From assembly GCF_026339875.1 (NCBI RefSeq), contig NZ_JAPEPZ010000001.1, positions 4,836,001 through 4,900,000 on the forward strand: a DNA stretch of 64,000 bases, read 5' to 3'. This DNA comes from Streptomyces sp. NBC_01571. Its GTDB lineage: Bacteria > Actinomycetota > Actinomycetes > Streptomycetales > Streptomycetaceae. The notes under the pieces were generated by a model. It searched no databases, was not told where the DNA came from, and saw nothing but the letters and a program-made list of their open reading frames with translations. Shown in pieces: positions 1 through 7,713 of this stretch. The position numbers and the translations under genes are program-made. The first letter of the stretch is position 1; every line of letters starts with the position of its first letter.

Positions 1-313
1 CCCAGCGGCAGGCCTCGGCGTGCACCTGCTCCCACTCCAGGCCGATCACGTCGACGAGCAGGCACTCGGCCAGGCGGTGCTTGCGCATCACCCGGGTGGC
101 CAGGCGGCGGCCCTCGTCGGTGAGCTCCAGGTGCCGGTCGCTGGCGACCGCCACCAGGCCGTCGCGCTCCATGCGGGCCACCGTCTGGCTGACCGTCGGT
201 CCGCTCTGGTCGAGCCGCTCGGCGATCCGGGCGCGCATGGGGACCACGCCTTCCTCCTCCAGCTCGAGGATGGTGCGGAGATACATCTCCGTGGTGTCGA
301 TCAGTCCGGACAT
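1..313 (-). CDS. DtxR/IdeR-family iron-dependent repressor, N-terminal part
   Basis: The visible 104 residues start [20 protein letters not shown] and continue with a winged helix-turn-helix (recognition helix around [19 protein letters not shown]) and the start of the dimerisation/metal-binding helices ([19 protein letters not shown]). This is the classic DtxR/IdeR N-terminus. Such proteins bind Fe(II) and repress siderophore and iron-uptake genes. The metal-binding C-terminal part and the SH3-like domain lie beyond the left edge. The Streptomyces orthologue is probably DmdR1, an inference from sequence and from the neighbouring SIS gene. The ATG at 313 is the start; the gene reads away from the divergent SIS gene. 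Confidence 0.93.
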   Translation of the reverse strand, partial: MSGLIDTTEMYLRTILELEEEGVVPMRARIAERLDQSGPTVSQTVARMERDGLVAVASDRHLELTDEGRRLATRVMRKHRLAECLLVDVIGLEWEQVHAEACRW

Positions 314-762
314 ACGTGCCCCTCGATTAGCTCTGCCGGAGGCTCGGTGGCTCACCGGCTTGTGCGCTGGCGCTGAACTCAATTCTGACGCATACCACTG
401 ACAACCGTGCCTCGCCGGGGGAACCACACGATGACGAGTGTCTCCGCCGCCTCCGCGGCGACGCGGGCCGAGGCCCGGCCGGACCGGACACGGCCGGCGC
501 CCGGACGGACGTCCCGGGTCGGGCGTGGTCCACAGGTGTGCGGCGCCCCGCGGGCGGGGGTGGTGCCCGCGGGCGGGCGGCTCCGCCGTCGGGCCGCGCG
601 TCGGCGGCCCCGCGCCCAGTGTCGCTCTCGCGGGCCGTATTGACAGCGCACTGGTCCAGACCGCAACGTGATCCGCGACACGACGGGAGCAAGGCCGTGC
701 CGGGCCGCCGGTTCGACCGCTCGCCGGCCCTGTGCCGACGCGACTTCTAAGGGGCTTCGCCG
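314..762. other. Divergent intergenic region between the DtxR and SIS genes
   Basis: This 449-bp region separates two divergent genes. It contains the SIS-side promoter described separately, and presumably the regulator's own promoter on the minus strand. I found no sequence resembling a DtxR/DmdR iron box (TTAGGTTAGGCT-like) and no convincing small gene. Open frames here are arginine- and glycine-rich shadows of GC-rich DNA. Confidence 0.6.
640..669 (+). promoter_or_regulatory. Candidate housekeeping-type promoter for the SIS gene
   Basis: TTGACA at 640-645 is a perfect -35 hexamer, followed after 18 nt by CAACGT at 664-669 as a weaker -10. Transcription would begin near 676, giving a leader of about 87 nt before the ATG at 763. 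The prediction rests on the hexamers and spacing only. Confidence 0.5.
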
Positions 763-1518
763 ATGAGCGACAGCAAGCTGGCCGGGCAGTTCTTCGACGC
801 CGCGATCGGCCTGCTGCAGCGGGTGCGGGACGAGTGCGCCGAGGACGTCGAGGCGGCCGGCGCCCTCATCGCCGACACCGTCGCGGAAGGCGGCCGGCTG
901 TTCGCCTTCGGCGCCGGGCACTCCTCGCTCGCCGCGCAGGACGTCGTCTACCGCGCGGGCGGTCTCGCCCTGATGAACCTGCTCACGGTGCCGGGCGTGG
1001 TCGGCGTCGACGTCATGCCGGCGACGCTGGGCTCCGCCCTGGAGCGGGTCGACGGCCTCGCGAGCGCGGTCCTGGACTGCAGCCCGCTCCGCTCCGGCGA
1101 CCTCCTCGTGATCATCTCCCTGTCGGGCCGCAACGCACTCCCCGTCGAGATGGCCATGAACGCCCGCGCGCTGGGCGTGAGGGTCATCGGGGTCACCTCG
1201 GTCGCCTACGCCTCGGAGACGACGTCCCGGCACGTCTCGGGCACGTATCTGAAGGACCACTGCGACATCGTCCTCGACTCGAAGATCGCGGTCGGTGACG
1301 CGGAACTGACCCTGGACGCCATCGACGCCCCCTTCGCCCCCGCCTCCACGGTCGTCACGTCGGCCCTGCTCCAGGCCGTCATGGCCACGGCCGCGGGCGC
1401 GCTGGCCGGGCGCGGCATCGAGCCGCCGCTGTTGCGCTCGGGCAACGTGGACGGCGGCCACGAGTGGAACGGCCGCGTGATGACGGAGTACGGGGACCGG
1501 ATCTTCTACCGGCGCTGA
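763..1518 (+). CDS. SIS-domain phosphosugar-binding protein (UPF0309-like)
   Basis: This 251-residue protein has a SIS (sugar isomerase) fold: a nucleotide/sugar phosphate loop at FGAGHSS (residues 49-55), the characteristic LSGRN serine-containing loop near 120, and a conserved C-terminal DGGHEWNG segment near 230. SIS proteins bind phosphosugars, often as isomerases or etherases of amino-sugar phosphates. No catalytic partner domain is present, so substrate and reaction are unknown. An AAGGGG ribosome site lies about nine bases before the ATG. It is divergent from the iron regulator and converges on the PAS gene. The UPF0309 assignment is from memory of Streptomyces orthologues. Confidence 0.85.
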   Translation: MSDSKLAGQFFDAAIGLLQRVRDECAEDVEAAGALIADTVAEGGRLFAFGAGHSSLAAQDVVYRAGGLALMNLLTVPGVVGVDVMPATLGSALERVDGLASAVLDCSPLRSGDLLVIISLSGRNALPVEMAMNARALGVRVIGVTSVAYASETTSRHVSGTYLKDHCDIVLDSKIAVGDAELTLDAIDAPFAPASTVVTSALLQAVMATAAGALAGRGIEPPLLRSGNVDGGHEWNGRVMTEYGDRIFYRR

Positions 1519-1618
1519 GCCGCCCGGCCAGGACATCGGCACCCAGCCTTCCGAAGGTCCTACAGGTCCCGGAGGCCCCAGACCCCCGGAACGCCCTCCC
1601 GAGGCCCTCGCGCCGCGC

Positions 1619-3001
1619 CTACGGCCGCTCCACCAGCCCCTCCAGGTCCAGCGCCATGGCGATCCGCACCGCCACGTCCTCCGCGTACATGGCGTCCGTG
1701 CGCTCGAACTGGCTGCGCCCCGCCCCGCGCAGAAACGTCACGACACCCAGCGTCCGCCCCCGGCTGCGCAGCACCGCGCACAGGGCGTGCACCGAGTCCG
1801 CCGGCCACTGGCGGGCCACGGCCCACTCCCGCGTCCGCTCGGGCGTGCTCTCTCCGGAGCTGGCCCGTACGGACCCGGCCCGCTCCACGCACTGCAGCGC
1901 GGGGTGCCCCTCGGCGTACCGCACGGGCAGCCCGGCCTTTCCGGTGAGCAGACTCGGCCCCGGCGCCCCGGCCGGCGTCGCGGTGGCCCGTACGAGCCGC
2001 ACGGGCCCTTCGTCGTCGGCCACCGGGCCGCCGGCCACACGGTCGATCAGCGCGTGGTCGGCGAATCCGGCGAGCGAGAAGTCCAGGTGGACGGTGGCCG
2101 CCTCGCCCGGGTCCTCGCACTCGGCCGCCGCCCGGGCCGCCCGGTGCAGCTGATTGGCCCGGAACCGCAGCAGCGCCGCCTCCTGCTCGGTCTGCTTGGC
2201 CTCCGTGACGTCCTGGAAGAGCCACCCGACACCGAGCGGAACCGGTTCCTCCGTGAGCGGCGAGGCGAGCCGCACGAAGCCGCTGCGCCAGCACCGCCGC
2301 TTCCCGCCCTCCGCCGAGCGCACACTCACCCACATCTCGGCGGGCGCGGGCGGCGCGCCCTCGGCGAGCACATGGGTGAGCGCGCTCTCCAGCTCCTCGA
2401 CACCCTGCGACAGCAACTCGCCCAGGGGCCGCCCGAGCACCGCCGTACGACCCGTCCCGAGGGCCCGGGCCGCGTGGGCGTTGACCACGGCGGGCCGCAG
2501 GTCCGCGTCGACCAGCACCACGCCCCAGCTGGCGTCCTCGAACAGCGCCTCGCTCAGGGCGATGGACCGCTCGAGGTCGATCTGCGCGTGCACCTCGCTG
2601 AAGGCGCAGTACACCCCCGCGGGCTTGCCGTCGGGCCCGCGCACGGCGGCGGACTGGGTCCGGACGAGCACCCGCCCGCCGTCCTTGGTCAGCAGCGCGA
2701 ACTCGTTCACCTGCCGGCCCGGGGCCTCCATGGCGGACAGCAGCCGCCCCTCGACCTCCTCGGCGTCCGCGGTCCGCACGGCCCACCCGGCGAATCCGCG
2801 CCGCCCCACGGCCTCGGCCGCGGTCCAGCCGAGAATCCGCTCGGCCTCCCGGTTCCAATGGGTGACGACGCCGTCGGCGTCGAACGCGCACAGGGCCGCG
2901 TCCATCCCGTCCAGCAACGCGGCAAGGAGATCCGAACCATCCGGCTCGGGCTCGTCCGGCCCCAGCTCATCGGTGGTCCCACTACGTCGGGAAGCACTCA
3001 C
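1619..3001 (-). CDS. PAS-PAS-GAF sensory protein
   Basis: The protein is about 460 residues. A first PAS domain (roughly 25-135) carries FDADGVVTHWNREAERILGW. A second PAS domain (about 150-265) carries DASWGVVLVDADLRPAVVN. A C-terminal GAF-like domain (about 300-455) ends IAMALDLEGLVERP. No kinase, phosphatase, cyclase or HTH output domain is present, so it is a sensor without an obvious effector and may act by protein-protein contact. I chose the GTG at 3001 because an AGGGGG ribosome site sits just upstream; the open frame continues to an ATG at 3052 with no ribosome site. The ligand is unknown. Confidence 0.82.
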   Translation of the reverse strand: MSASRRSGTTDELGPDEPEPDGSDLLAALLDGMDAALCAFDADGVVTHWNREAERILGWTAAEAVGRRGFAGWAVRTADAEEVEGRLLSAMEAPGRQVNEFALLTKDGGRVLVRTQSAAVRGPDGKPAGVYCAFSEVHAQIDLERSIALSEALFEDASWGVVLVDADLRPAVVNAHAARALGTGRTAVLGRPLGELLSQGVEELESALTHVLAEGAPPAPAEMWVSVRSAEGGKRRCWRSGFVRLASPLTEEPVPLGVGWLFQDVTEAKQTEQEAALLRFRANQLHRAARAAAECEDPGEAATVHLDFSLAGFADHALIDRVAGGPVADDEGPVRLVRATATPAGAPGPSLLTGKAGLPVRYAEGHPALQCVERAGSVRASSGESTPERTREWAVARQWPADSVHALCAVLRSRGRTLGVVTFLRGAGRSQFERTDAMYAEDVAVRIAMALDLEGLVERP

Positions 3002-3185
3002 CTGGACCCCCTGCAGGCTGCGTCCGCACGTACGGCGAGACAGTTCACTCACTGGCAGTCATTCAACTCGAACGTGACCCAGCCCACACCTGATTCCCCG
3101 AAGATTGGACGAAATCGTTGGGAGCGGGAATGCGGGAATTCCGCCCCACCCGCCCCAGGCACCGCGGACCGGTCGAAAAAAACAG

Positions 3186-3214
3186 TTGAGACGTCCGCGA
3201 TCGGTTCCTAAGGT
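3186..3214 (+). promoter_or_regulatory. Strong sigma-HrdB-like promoter upstream of a mini-ORF
   Basis: TTGAGA (3186-3191), a 17-nt spacer and TAAGGT (3209-3214) form a close match to the housekeeping consensus. The expected start near 3221 lies just before AGGAGGT at 3231-3237, so this promoter seems to drive the short reading frames that follow and possibly the whole dioxygenase leader. Confidence 0.6.
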
Positions 3215-3247
3215 GTGGTGCACACGAGAGAGGAGGTGGTTCGGCAG

Positions 3248-3286
3248 ATGTATGCAAACCGGACGCGTGAGGTGGCTGCGGGCTAG
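3248..3286 (+). CDS. Possible 12-codon leader ORF (MYANRTREVAAG)
   Basis: A perfect AGGAGGT at 3231-3237 lies 10 nt before ATG 3248, which opens a 12-codon frame ending at TAG 3284-3286. A second ATG at 3252, four bases further, opens an overlapping 25-codon frame (MQTGRVRWLRASGPS and onward) ending at 3329. A strong promoter plus a perfect ribosome site for such short frames suggests a leader peptide or a small regulatory RNA, not a structural gene. Which start is used cannot be told from the sequence. Confidence 0.4.
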   Translation: MYANRTREVAAG

Positions 3287-3365
3287 CGGCCCGTCACCCC
3301 ATTCAGTGCGGTGCCGGACCAGCGCGTGAAGCAGCGCGCAGCCGGCCCAATCTCCAGCAGTCACC

Positions 3366-3438
3366 CGACCCGCGAGTTCGCCGGTACGTCCGGCCGGCTC
3401 CTCCACCGCGAGGCGGAGGGACCCGAACTCGCGGGTCG
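3366..3438. repeat. Perfect 15-bp inverted repeat, possible attenuator or terminator
   Basis: cgacccgcgagttcg at 3366-3380 is exactly complementary to 3424-3438. The 43-nt loop holds a second, smaller hairpin (CCGC-GAG-GCGG core). There is no U-tract. It lies between the mini-ORF and the RRHVD leader peptide, a suitable place for a transcription or translation switch. Confidence 0.6.
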
Positions 3439-3505
3439 CCTGCGTTGTGCGGGGCGTGTGAGGTGAGACACATACGTTTGTGAGGGTCCGCAGTACTCTT
3501 GGCCC

Positions 3506-3583
3506 ATGCTTCCGATGCTCGTCCGACGCCGACACGTGGACTACGTGCGCGTCACGAGCATGGGCTGTCGGCCCAGCGTCTGA
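3506..3583 (+). CDS. Cysteine-containing 25-residue leader peptide (RRHVD family)
   Basis: An ATG at 3506 opens a 25-codon frame whose product contains VRRRHVDYVRVTSMGC, followed by RPSV and TGA at 3581-3583. The pattern R-R-H-V-D-[LYF]-x-R-V-x-S-x-x-C is that of short Streptomyces proteins annotated as putative leader peptides, which often precede sulfur-metabolism or transport genes. The single TGT Cys codon near the end would suit a ribosome-stalling, cysteine-sensing attenuator; that mechanism is inferred. It lies 95 nt before the dioxygenase ATG. Two in-frame ATGs (3506 and 3515) are possible starts. Confidence 0.65.
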   Translation: MLPMLVRRRHVDYVRVTSMGCRPSV

Positions 3584-3678
3584 CCTCGGCCCTCACCTCC
3601 CTCCTCCGGCTCCCGTGGCCCCCGCCCCAACCCCGGCGGCCCCCGCGGGCACCCCGTACACCCCCGCGGACGCACCTC

Positions 3679-4707
3679 ATGACGACGTACCCGTCTTCCA
3701 CGCCGTACCAGCAGCTTCCGATCATCGACCTCTCGGCGGCCGACCGCGGTCCCCAGGCCCGTGCCCTGCTGCACGCGCAGCTCCACAGCGCCGCCCACGA
3801 CGTGGGCTTCTTCCAGCTCGTCGGGCACGGGGTGAGCGCGGCCGAGACAGACGCCCTGCTCGACGCCATGCACCGCTTCTTCGCACTGCCCGAGGCCGAC
3901 CGGCTCGCCCTCGACAACGTCGGCTCGCCCCACTTCCGCGGTTACACCCGCACCGGCGACGAGCGGACGGGCGGCAGCCGGGACTGGCGGGACCAGCTGG
4001 ACATAGGCGCCGAGCGGCCCGCGCGGACACCCGGCGCGGGTGAGCCCGCCTACTGGTGGCTCCAGGGCCCGAACCAGTGGCCCGCCGCGCTACCGGAGCT
4101 GCGGACCGCCGCCCTGGCCTGGATCGACCGGCTCGGCTCGGTCGCGGCACGGCTGCTGCGCGAGCTGCTCACCGCCATCGGGGCGCCCGCCGACTTCTAC
4201 GAGCCGATCTTCGGGGAGCGGGCCCATCCGCATCTGAAGCTCGTCCGGTACCCGGGGAGTTCCGGGGACGGCGCGGGTCAGGGCGTGGGCGCGCACAAGG
4301 ACTACGGGTTCCTGACGCTGCTGCTCCAGGACACCGTGGGCGGGCTCCAGGTGCAGCGGGCGGACGGCCTCTTCCACGACGTGCCACCGCTGCCGGGGGC
4401 GTTCGTCGTCAACCTGGGCGAGCTGCTGGAAGTCGCCACCAACGGCTATCTGGTCGCCACGAACCACCGGGTCGTGAGTCCGCCCGGGGCCACCGAGCGG
4501 TTCTCCGTCCCGTTCTTCTACAACCCGCGCCTCGACGCCCGTGTCGAGCCGCTGGTCTTCCCGCACGCGTCCGCCGCGCCCGGGATCACCGACGACCCCA
4601 CGAACCCGCTCTTCGCCGAGTACGGGTTCAACGAGCTGAAGGGCAAGCTGCGGGCCCACCCGCTGGTCGCCGCCCGTCATCACGCGGAGCTGCTCACGCC
4701 CGCGTGA
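3679..4707 (+). CDS. 2-oxoglutarate/Fe(II)-dependent oxygenase, isopenicillin-N-synthase-like
   Basis: The protein has 342 residues. The N-terminal DIOX_N domain begins LPIIDLSAADRGPQARALLHAQ; the C-terminal jelly roll carries the iron ligands His206 and Asp208 (GAHKDYGFLTLL) and His263 (ATNHRVV), and the 2-oxoglutarate-binding Arg274-x-Ser276. The active site is therefore complete. Family members hydroxylate, desaturate or cyclise small molecules; no substrate can be assigned here. I chose ATG 3679 because homology starts right after it, although the frame is open 60 codons further upstream through the leader region. It converges on the citrate synthase gene. Regulation probably runs through the leader peptide and inverted repeat upstream. 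Confidence 0.88.
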   Translation: MTTYPSSTPYQQLPIIDLSAADRGPQARALLHAQLHSAAHDVGFFQLVGHGVSAAETDALLDAMHRFFALPEADRLALDNVGSPHFRGYTRTGDERTGGSRDWRDQLDIGAERPARTPGAGEPAYWWLQGPNQWPAALPELRTAALAWIDRLGSVAARLLRELLTAIGAPADFYEPIFGERAHPHLKLVRYPGSSGDGAGQGVGAHKDYGFLTLLLQDTVGGLQVQRADGLFHDVPPLPGAFVVNLGELLEVATNGYLVATNHRVVSPPGATERFSVPFFYNPRLDARVEPLVFPHASAAPGITDDPTNPLFAEYGFNELKGKLRAHPLVAARHHAELLTPA

Positions 4708-4743
4708 CGACCGGCGGCCCCGGAGGCGGGGCCGGCGGCGGGC

Positions 4744-5844
4744 TCAGTGGGCGATGCGCTCGTAGCCGTCGATCTCCTGGGGGCCGCGCGGGCCGGGGCC
4801 CACGTAGTGCGCGGACGGCCGTACGAGCCGTCCCGTGCGCTTCTGCTCCAGGATGTGCGCCGACCAGCCGGCCGTGCGGGCGCAGGTGAACATCGAGGTG
4901 AACATGTGCGCCGGGACCTCGGCGAAGTCGAGGACGATGGCGGCCCAGAACTCGACGTTCGTCGCCAGGACCCGGTCCGGGCGGCGGGCGTGCAGCTCCG
5001 CCAGGGCGGCCTTCTCCAACGCCTCGGCCACCTCGAAGCGGGGGGCGCCGAGGTCACGGGCGGTGCGGCGCAGGACCCGCGCGCGGGGGTCCTCGGCGCG
5101 GTAGACGCGGTGGCCGAAGCCCATCAGGCGTTCGCCCTGGTCCAGCGCCCGTCTGACGTACGCCTCGGCGTCCCCGGTGCGCTCGATCTCCTCGATCATG
5201 CCGAGGACGCGGGAGGGGGCGCCGCCGTGCAGCGGGCCCGACATCGCGCCCACGGCTCCGGAGAGCGCCGCCGCCACGTCCGCGCCGGTCGACGCGATGA
5301 CGCGGGCGGTGAAGGTGGAGGCGTTCATGCCGTGCTCGGCGGCGGACGTCCAGTAGGCGTCCACGGCGGCCACGTGCTTGGGGTCCGGCTCGCCGCGCCA
5401 GCGGATCATGAAGCGTTCGGCGATCGAGTGCGCCTTGTCGATCTCGCTCTGCGGGACCATGGGGCGGCCCTGCCCGCGGGCGGACTGGGCGACGTACGAG
5501 AGGGCCATGACGGCGGCGCGGGCGAGGTCCTCGCGGGCCTGCGACTCGTCGATGTCGAGGAGGGGCTTGAGGCCCCAGACGGGGGCGAGCATGGCGAGCG
5601 CGGACTGGACGTCGACGCGGATGTCACCCGAGTGGACCGGGATCGGGAACGGCTCGGCGGGCGGCAGGCCGGGGTTGAACGCGCCGTCGACGAGGAGTCC
5701 CCAGACGTTTCCGAAGGAGACGTGACCGACCAGATCCTCGATGTCGACGCCCCGGTACCGCAGCGCGCCGCCCTCCTTGTCCGGTTCGGCGATCTCCGTC
5801 TCGAACGCGACGACTCCTTCGAGTCCGGGTACGAAGTCGGACAT
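4744..5844 (-). CDS. Citrate synthase family protein (citrate synthase 2 type)
   Basis: This 366-residue protein is the short actinobacterial citrate synthase form. Visible active-site elements are [11 protein letters not shown] (His206, matching E. coli GltA His264) and [14 protein letters not shown] (His245, matching His305). The third catalytic position, Asp362 in GltA, reads NVEFW here, so Glu298 replaces the usual aspartate. The enzyme would condense acetyl-CoA or propionyl-CoA with oxaloacetate at the entry of the TCA or methylcitrate cycle. ATG 5844 is preceded by GAGGAG about seven bases away; an ATG five codons upstream overlaps that site. It is transcribed divergently from pdxH. Confidence 0.88.
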   Translation of the reverse strand: MSDFVPGLEGVVAFETEIAEPDKEGGALRYRGVDIEDLVGHVSFGNVWGLLVDGAFNPGLPPAEPFPIPVHSGDIRVDVQSALAMLAPVWGLKPLLDIDESQAREDLARAAVMALSYVAQSARGQGRPMVPQSEIDKAHSIAERFMIRWRGEPDPKHVAAVDAYWTSAAEHGMNASTFTARVIASTGADVAAALSGAVGAMSGPLHGGAPSRVLGMIEEIERTGDAEAYVRRALDQGERLMGFGHRVYRAEDPRARVLRRTARDLGAPRFEVAEALEKAALAELHARRPDRVLATNVEFWAAIVLDFAEVPAHMFTSMFTCARTAGWSAHILEQKRTGRLVRPSAHYVGPGPRGPQEIDGYERIAH

Positions 5845-6049
5845 CAGGCGGCTCCTCATGATGTGTGCGACAGGGGGTCTGCGGGCGGGTGGTGCGATGG
5901 ACCGTGCCGTGGGAAACCATGCGCCAGTGACGGGTGGTCGACGTCCGGTTCCACGGTCGGCTCGTGGACTCGTGGTCCGGTACGTCTTCCCGGTGATGCC
6001 CCGTGCGGCCGGCGGTCACCCCACCGGAGCGGCAGCAGCACGATATCCC

Positions 6050-6123
6050 CGAGTGCCACCGTTGGGGAGGGCGCGCGGCACTCAGTGCCACGCAGTGATG
6101 AACCCCACTCCCGCCGAGTGGGG
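6050..6123. promoter_or_regulatory. Cluster of palindromes between citrate synthase and pdxH
   Basis: The 303-bp divergent intergenic region (5845-6147) holds ggcactcagtgcc at 6077-6089 (6-bp arms, 1-nt centre). It also holds a gagtgcc/ggcactc pair at 6050-6056 and 6077-6083, and ccccactc-ccgcc-gagtgggg at 6103-6123. The first two have the look of an operator for a dimeric repressor; the last lies 25 nt before pdxH and could be a hairpin in its leader. No adjacent regulator gene is apparent. Confidence 0.4.
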
Positions 6124-6147
6124 GTCGAAGTACGGCAAGATGACCGC

Positions 6148-6906
6148 GTGAACGACCGTTACCCGGATGAATCAGCCGAACCCCTCGTCCAGCGCGCGGC
6201 CGAGGCCGCCGCCCAAGAACAGGCCGGAGACGGAGCCGCGACGGAACTCGGCACCGACCCCGCCGCGATGCGCGCCCACTACCGCGCCGAGGGACTGGTG
6301 GAGTCCGGTCTCGCCCCGCATCCCATGGACCAGTTCGCCCGCTGGTTCAAGCAGGCCGCGCAGGCCGCCGTGCAGGGCGTGGTGTACGAGCCGAACGCGA
6401 TGGTCGTGGGCACGGCCGACGCCGACGGGCGGCCCAGTTCCCGCACGGTGCTGCTCAAGCAGTACGACGAGCAGGGCTTCGTCTTCTACACCAACTACGA
6501 CTCGCGCAAGGCCCGGGAGCTGGCCGCCAACCCGTACGTGTCGCTGCTCTTTCCCTGGCATCCGATGGCCCGCCAGGTCATCGTCACCGGGACGGCCCGC
6601 CGCACCGGCCGCGACGAGACGGCCGCGTACTTCCGTACCCGCCCGCACGGCTCCCAGCTCGGCGCCTGGGCCAGCGCCCAGTCCTCGGTCGTCCCCTCCC
6701 GCACCGCACTCGACTCCTCCTACGCGGACCTGAGCGCCCGCTACCCCGAGGGTGAGCAGGTCCCGGTCCCCCCGAACTGGGGCGGATTCCGCATCGCCCC
6801 GCGGACGGTCGAGTTCTGGCAGGGCCGCGAGAACCGCCTCCACGACCGGCTGCGGTACACGGCGGAGCCCGACGGCGGCTGGAAGGTGGAGCGGCTCAGC
6901 CCGTGA
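6148..6906 (+). CDS. pdxH: Pyridoxamine/pyridoxine 5'-phosphate oxidase
   Basis: The 252-residue protein matches PdxH throughout: the FMN-binding segment [42 protein letters not shown], the substrate-binding [12 protein letters not shown] region, and the C-terminal [27 protein letters not shown] signature. It makes pyridoxal 5'-phosphate with FMN and oxygen, in the cytoplasm. The GTG at 6148 has no clear ribosome site; CAAGAT lies six bases before it, so the message may be leaderless. The gene ends inside the first copy of a 23-bp tandem repeat that runs into the converging tetR gene. Confidence 0.93.
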   Translation: MNDRYPDESAEPLVQRAAEAAAQEQAGDGAATELGTDPAAMRAHYRAEGLVESGLAPHPMDQFARWFKQAAQAAVQGVVYEPNAMVVGTADADGRPSSRTVLLKQYDEQGFVFYTNYDSRKARELAANPYVSLLFPWHPMARQVIVTGTARRTGRDETAAYFRTRPHGSQLGAWASAQSSVVPSRTALDSSYADLSARYPEGEQVPVPPNWGGFRIAPRTVEFWQGRENRLHDRLRYTAEPDGGWKVERLSP

Positions 6907-6996
6907 ACCGCGCGCGGTTCAGCCCGTGACGCGGGCCCGGCTCAGCCCATGACGCGGGCCCGGCTCAGCCCGTGACGCGGGCCCGGCTCAGTCCAG
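6905..6996. repeat. Four tandem copies of a 23-bp repeat across the pdxH/tetR 3' junction
   Basis: Copies lie at 6905-6927 (degenerate), 6928-6950, 6951-6973 and 6974-6996. Each has the core gcgggcccggctcagcccgt or a close variant. The last codons of pdxH (ending cggctcagcccgtga) and the last codons of the converging tetR gene are themselves parts of the repeat, so the array seems to have grown from the junction of the two genes. The self-complementary gcgggcccg core may give weak bidirectional termination. Confidence 0.8.
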
Positions 6997-7713
6997 TACG
7001 CCGTTCAGGATCTCGCCCCACTGCGCGACCACCCGCTCCCGGCGCGCCGCGTCGTCCGTGAGGAGGTTGGCGAGGCCCAGACCGCGGGACATGTCGAGGA
7101 AACCCTGGACGGTCTCCCGTACGCCCGGGCGGGACTCGTCCGCGGCCAGCAGGTCCACGGCGATCCGGTGGGTCTCGCGGCCGACGCGGGCCTCCAGTTC
7201 GGTGACCCGGAGGCGGAGCTGCTCCTCGTTGGAGGCGGCGACCCAGAGGTGGAGGGCGGCGCGGAAGAGCGGGCCGGTGAACAGGTCGACCAGGGCCGCG
7301 ACGACGGCGCGCCGGTCGGCGGCACCCTCCGGGAAGAGGGCGCGCAGGGCCGTGGAGCGCTCCTCCGCGACGTACTCCACCGCCGCCGTGAACAGGTCCT
7401 CGCGGGTCGGGAAGTGGTGCTGGGCGGCACCCCGGGAGACACCGGCGCGTTCCGCGACGACGGCGACCGTGGAGCCCGCCCAGCCGTGTTCGGCGAGGCA
7501 GGCCACGGCGGCCGCCAGCAGCCGCTGCCGGGTGGCCCGGCTGCGGTCCTGTTTCGGGACATGCGGGGGGCGGGAGACGCGCGCGCCCAGGGCCGCGGCA
7601 TGGCCGGTACGGTCCGCGTCTCCCGCACGTTCCGTGCGTTCCGTGTCCGCCGTGCGCTCCGGATCCGCCGGGTCTCTCGCGTCCGTCGCGTCCGTCGCGT
7701 CCGCCGTGCTCAC
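6988..7713 (-). CDS. TetR-family transcriptional regulator
   Basis: The 241-residue protein carries the TetR DNA-binding domain with the HTH segment STVAVVAERAGVSRGAAQHHF and the usual following FPTREDLFTAAVEYV; the C-terminal half is a TetR-type ligand domain. A low-complexity N-terminal tail of about 50 residues (DATDATD and ERTADTERTER runs, from imperfect short DNA repeats) precedes it. I prefer GTG 7713, which overlaps the hydratase stop codon as GTGA like most junctions of this operon; ATG 7722 is an alternative. As last gene of the catabolic operon it is the obvious candidate for its acyl-CoA-responsive repressor (inference). Confidence 0.88.
   Translation of the reverse strand: MSTADATDATDARDPADPERTADTERTERAGDADRTGHAAALGARVSRPPHVPKQDRSRATRQRLLAAAVACLAEHGWAGSTVAVVAERAGVSRGAAQHHFPTREDLFTAAVEYVAEERSTALRALFPEGAADRRAVVAALVDLFTGPLFRAALHLWVAASNEEQLRLRVTELEARVGRETHRIAVDLLAADESRPGVRETVQGFLDMSRGLGLANLLTDDAARRERVVAQWGEILNGVLD

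Noticed and set aside
407..643. Short plus-strand frames between the iron regulator and SIS genes
   Set aside because: Arg/Pro/Gly-rich products in several overlapping frames, no ribosome site and no recognisable fold.
379..1542. Long minus-strand open frame opposite the SIS gene
   Set aside because: It is an antisense shadow of GC-rich coding DNA: Arg/Gly/Asp-rich composition, no family resemblance, and it covers the well-supported SIS gene.
3366..3438. CRISPR or phage attachment site
   Set aside because: The inverted repeat is single, with no spacers, integrase or tRNA nearby. No CRISPR-like array of regular direct repeats with unique spacers is present anywhere in the window.
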